In this document: piece by piece, positions 6,167 through 8,829 of the stretch
How positions within the stretch are numbered: the first letter of the stretch is position 1
Layout of the letters: every line of letters begins with the position of its first letter
Assembly: GCA_030595015.1 (NCBI GenBank)
Contig: JAUVDZ010000041.1
Location: 1 to 8,829 of the forward strand
Reading direction: 5' to 3'
Length of the DNA stretch: 8,829 nt
Origin: Candidatus Peregrinibacteria bacterium
GTDB lineage: Bacteria; Patescibacteriota; Gracilibacteria; UBA1369; PNNO01
Notes under the pieces: model-generated
Seen by the model: only the letters and a program-made list of their open reading frames with translations
Told to the model about the DNA's origin: nothing
The model's database searches: none
Position numbers and translations under genes: made by a program

Positions 6167-8829
6167 ATGGCTAAGGATGAAAACAATGAAAAGGGCAAGC
6201 AAGACAAGCCCTCTGAAGAGAATGAAGCAAAAAAATTAGATTTAGATATTGAACAACCCGAAGAAGAACAAATTACTTTTGCTAAAAATGTAAAACCAAG
6301 AAATATTACCAAAGAAATGTCAGAATCATATCTTGATTATGCCATGAGTGTAATTGTTTCAAGAGCGCTTCCTGATGTAAGAGATGGACTAAAACCTGTA
6401 CACAGGAGAATTTTATACGCGATGAACTCAATGGGTTTAAAATTTAATGCAAGTTTTAGAAAATCTGCCGCAGTTGTAGGTGAAGTTTTAGGTAAATATC
6501 ATCCACATGGAGATACAGCAGTATATGACTCAATGGTTAGGTTGGCACAAGATTTCTCACTTAGATATCCGCTAGTTAGAGGACAGGGTAACTTTGGTTC
6601 AATTGATGGAGATAGTGCAGCGGCAATGCGTTATACAGAAGCAAAACTTGAAAAAATTGCTGATGAAGCTCTAGCAGATATCGACAAAGATACAGTCAAT
6701 TTCAAAGAAAATTATGATGGGAAATTTAAAGAACCTACAGTTTTACCTTCAAGAATCCCTCAACTTTTATTAAATGGAACCACTGGTATTGCCGTTGGTA
6801 TGGCAACTTCTATTCCACCACATAATTTAGGAGAATTAGTAGATGGAATTATTCATTTAATTGATAATCCTGAGGCTACTATTGAAGATTTGATGGAATT
6901 CATTAAAGCTCCTGACCTTCCTACTGCAGGTAAAATTTATGATCCAGAAGCCATTAAAGAAGCGTACAAAACCGGACGTGGAGGGATGACAATGCGTGCA
7001 AGAGCAGAAATTGAAGAAAGGAAAAGTGGTAAATACGCAATTATTGTTACAGAAATTCCATACATGGTAAATAAAGCGTCTCTGGTTGAGAAAATTGCTG
7101 ATTTAGTAAGAGATAAAAAAATTATAGGAATTTCTGATATCAGAGATGAATCAAGTAAAGACGGAATCAGGGTAGTTGTAGAACTAAAAAGAGAATCTTT
7201 CCCAAAGAAAATCCTAAATCAACTCTACAAATTTACATTGATGCAAACGAACTTTAATATGAATATGATTGCACTTGTTGATGGAATTCAGCCTAGACTT
7301 TTAAATTTAAAACAAGTTCTTGAATTCTTCATCGAGCACAGAAAAGAAGTTGTTGTAAGAAGAACTCAATACAATCTAAATATGGCTCAGGCAAGAGCTC
7401 ATATCTTAGAAGGTTTAAAAATTGCGATTGATAATATTGATAAAGTAATTACAACAATCAGAAAATCCGCTGATAAAGATGTTGCACGTGCCGCATTAAT
7501 GAAAAGTTTCAAACTTTCAGAAAAACAAGCAACTGCAATTCTTGAAATGAAACTTCAAACACTTGCCGGACTTGAAAGACAAAGAATCGAAGATGAATAT
7601 AAAGAAAAAATGCTACTAATTACTGAATTGGAAGCAATCCTTAAATCTCAAAAGAGAATTATGGGTATCATTGTTGATGAATTAGCTGAAATCAAAGAAA
7701 AATATGGTGATGAAAGAAGAACTGAAATCGTTCCACACGGACTTGGTAAATTCTCAATCAGAGACACAATCCCTAATGAACCTATGATCGTGATGATGTC
7801 GAAAGAAGGCTACATCAAGCGTGTTCCACCTTCAACATTCAGGTCACAACATAGAGGTGGAAAAGGAATTGTCGGAGTTACCACAAAAGAAGAAGATGAA
7901 ATTGCAATGATCAAACATGCAAAAAATCACGACAATGCTTTATTCTTTACAAATAAAGGCCGTGTATTCCAAATCCCGGTTTATGAAATTCCAAAAACTT
8001 CAAGACAAGCAAAAGGTCAGCCTGTAGTTAACTTAATTCAGTTAGGAGAAGAAGAAGTAGTTACTGCCCTTCTTATTGCAAAGGATAATTTCAAAGGAGA
8101 ATTCCTTGTAATGACAACTAAAAAAGGAACAATTAAGAAAACTAAAGCTGATGCATTTGCAAATGTTAGAAAAAGTGGATTAATAGCTATTAAAATACGA
8201 GAAGGTGATTCTCTTGAATGGGTAAGAGAAGCTTCAAAAGGTAACGAGATTATGATTGTTACAAGAAGAGGTAAATGTATTAGATTCGATGAAGATGGAG
8301 TAAGGAATATGGGACGTGCATCAATGGGAGTCAGAGGTATTCGTCTTAAAGAAGAGGATTATGTAGTTGAAATGGATGTTGTTAAAAGCGATAAAGCAAG
8401 ATTATTTGTATTAATGGAAAATGGATTAGGTAAAACTTCTTTAACATCTAATTACAGACTTCAAAATCGTGGTGGAAGCGGAGTTAAAGCAGCTAATCTA
8501 ACTTTAAAAACAGGTGAGATTGCAGGAGCTGCAGTGCTTGAAGAGAATTTTGACGGAGATGCAATCTTAATTTCAAAAAAAGGTGTAACAATCAGAATGA
8601 GTCTTAAAAGCATTCCAACATTAGGACGTGCTACCCAGGGTGTTAAATTAATGAAATTAAAAGGCAAAGATAAAGTTAGTACTCTTTCAGTTATTAAAGA
8701 AATCGAACAAGAAGTTGCAGAAGGACAAAAAGAAGCTAAAGAATACCGTGCAAGCGAAGTTGAGGAATTGATTGGTTTAACAAAAGATAAAGTTGCTAAT
8801 ACCAATGGAAAAAAAGGAAAGAAAAAAGA
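6167..8829 (+). CDS. gyrA: DNA gyrase subunit A (GyrA), C-terminal end cut by window
   Basis: GyrA is the DNA-cleaving and -rejoining subunit of gyrase, which with GyrB introduces negative supercoils. The frame is open from ATG 6167 to the right edge (887 codons plus two bases); only a short end of the lysine-rich tail is likely missing. The conserved 'SYLDYAMSVIVSRALPDVRDGLKPVHRR' block starts near residue 53, after a charged N-terminus about 34 residues longer than in E. coli GyrA. The quinolone-region motif HPHGDTAVYD is at 112-121 (Thr117 and Asp121 align with E. coli Ser83 and Asp87). The catalytic Tyr156 lies in AAMRYTEAKL (Tyr122 in E. coli). The GyrA box QHRGGKG at 561-567 separates it from ParC, and further box-like turns near 612, 665, 712, 766 and 820 fit a six-bladed C-terminal propeller. 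An in-frame TAA at 6155-6157 precedes the start. gyrA diverges from the VirB4-like gene; gyrB is not in the window. Confidence 0.97.
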   Translation, partial: MAKDENNEKGKQDKPSEENEAKKLDLDIEQPEEEQITFAKNVKPRNITKEMSESYLDYAMSVIVSRALPDVRDGLKPVHRRILYAMNSMGLKFNASFRKSAAVVGEVLGKYHPHGDTAVYDSMVRLAQDFSLRYPLVRGQGNFGSIDGDSAAAMRYTEAKLEKIADEALADIDKDTVNFKENYDGKFKEPTVLPSRIPQLLLNGTTGIAVGMATSIPPHNLGELVDGIIHLIDNPEATIEDLMEFIKAPDLPTAGKIYDPEAIKEAYKTGRGGMTMRARAEIEERKSGKYAIIVTEIPYMVNKASLVEKIADLVRDKKIIGISDIRDESSKDGIRVVVELKRESFPKKILNQLYKFTLMQTNFNMNMIALVDGIQPRLLNLKQVLEFFIEHRKEVVVRRTQYNLNMAQARAHILEGLKIAIDNIDKVITTIRKSADKDVARAALMKSFKLSEKQATAILEMKLQTLAGLERQRIEDEYKEKMLLITELEAILKSQKRIMGIIVDELAEIKEKYGDERRTEIVPHGLGKFSIRDTIPNEPMIVMMSKEGYIKRVPPSTFRSQHRGGKGIVGVTTKEEDEIAMIKHAKNHDNALFFTNKGRVFQIPVYEIPKTSRQAKGQPVVNLIQLGEEEVVTALLIAKDNFKGEFLVMTTKKGTIKKTKADAFANVRKSGLIAIKIREGDSLEWVREASKGNEIMIVTRRGKCIRFDEDGVRNMGRASMGVRGIRLKEEDYVVEMDVVKSDKARLFVLMENGLGKTSLTSNYRLQNRGGSGVKAANLTLKTGEIAGAAVLEENFDGDAILISKKGVTIRMSLKSIPTLGRATQGVKLMKLKGKDKVSTLSVIKEIEQEVAEGQKEAKEYRASEVEELIGLTKDKVANTNGKKGKKK

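Noticed and set aside
8461..8805. 114-codon minus-strand frame inside gyrA
   Set aside because: It is the complement of the conserved GyrA propeller and has no independent support.

Overview
The window is AT-rich (about one third GC by eye) and gene-dense, with four genes and only two short intergenic gaps (108 and 149 bp). I found no RNA genes, CRISPR arrays or insertion sequences. The most informative gene for taxonomy is a VirB4/TraC-like ATPase of the soluble type that is widespread in Patescibacteria (candidate phyla radiation, CPR). An S-layer-homology (SLH) protease and a FecR-like membrane protein fit the same group. No in-frame TGA occurs in any of the four reading frames and stops are TAA and TAG. 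The window therefore gives no support for the UGA=Gly code of Absconditabacteria and some Gracilibacteria. None of the four start codons has a convincing Shine-Dalgarno sequence. My best guess is a standard-code patescibacterium; the assignment is an inference from family resemblance.

Layout. (1) 1-1842, minus strand, runs off the left edge: a single-pass membrane protein with a lysine-rich cytoplasmic N-terminus, one transmembrane helix, a FecR-like beta domain and a long helical C-terminal part. A GC-rich, partly palindromic island (about 1655-1740) sits inside its N-terminal coding region. (2) 1843-1950: divergent promoter region with two abutting sigma70-type promoters. (3) 1951-3645, plus strand: a secreted S41 (CtpA-type) serine protease carrying three SLH-like repeats, a PDZ domain and an intact Ser-Lys catalytic dyad. 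(4) 3642-6017, minus strand: the VirB4-like ATPase, convergent with the protease and overlapping it by 4 bp at the stop codons. Its tails are disordered and repetitive. (5) 6018-6166: a second divergent promoter region. (6) 6167 to the right edge, plus strand: gyrA, nearly complete, encoding DNA gyrase subunit A.

Working together. All four genes look monocistronic, arranged as divergent pair, convergent pair, divergent pair. The first two are envelope proteins sharing one promoter region, so co-regulation at the cell surface is plausible but unproven. The VirB4-like ATPase is an orphan here, with no secretion or pilus partners visible. gyrA is housekeeping. I see no complete undescribed system. 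The most unusual signals are the embedded GC-rich island, the 15-nt sequence shared by the two minus-strand promoters, and the repeated short motifs in the ATPase tails.
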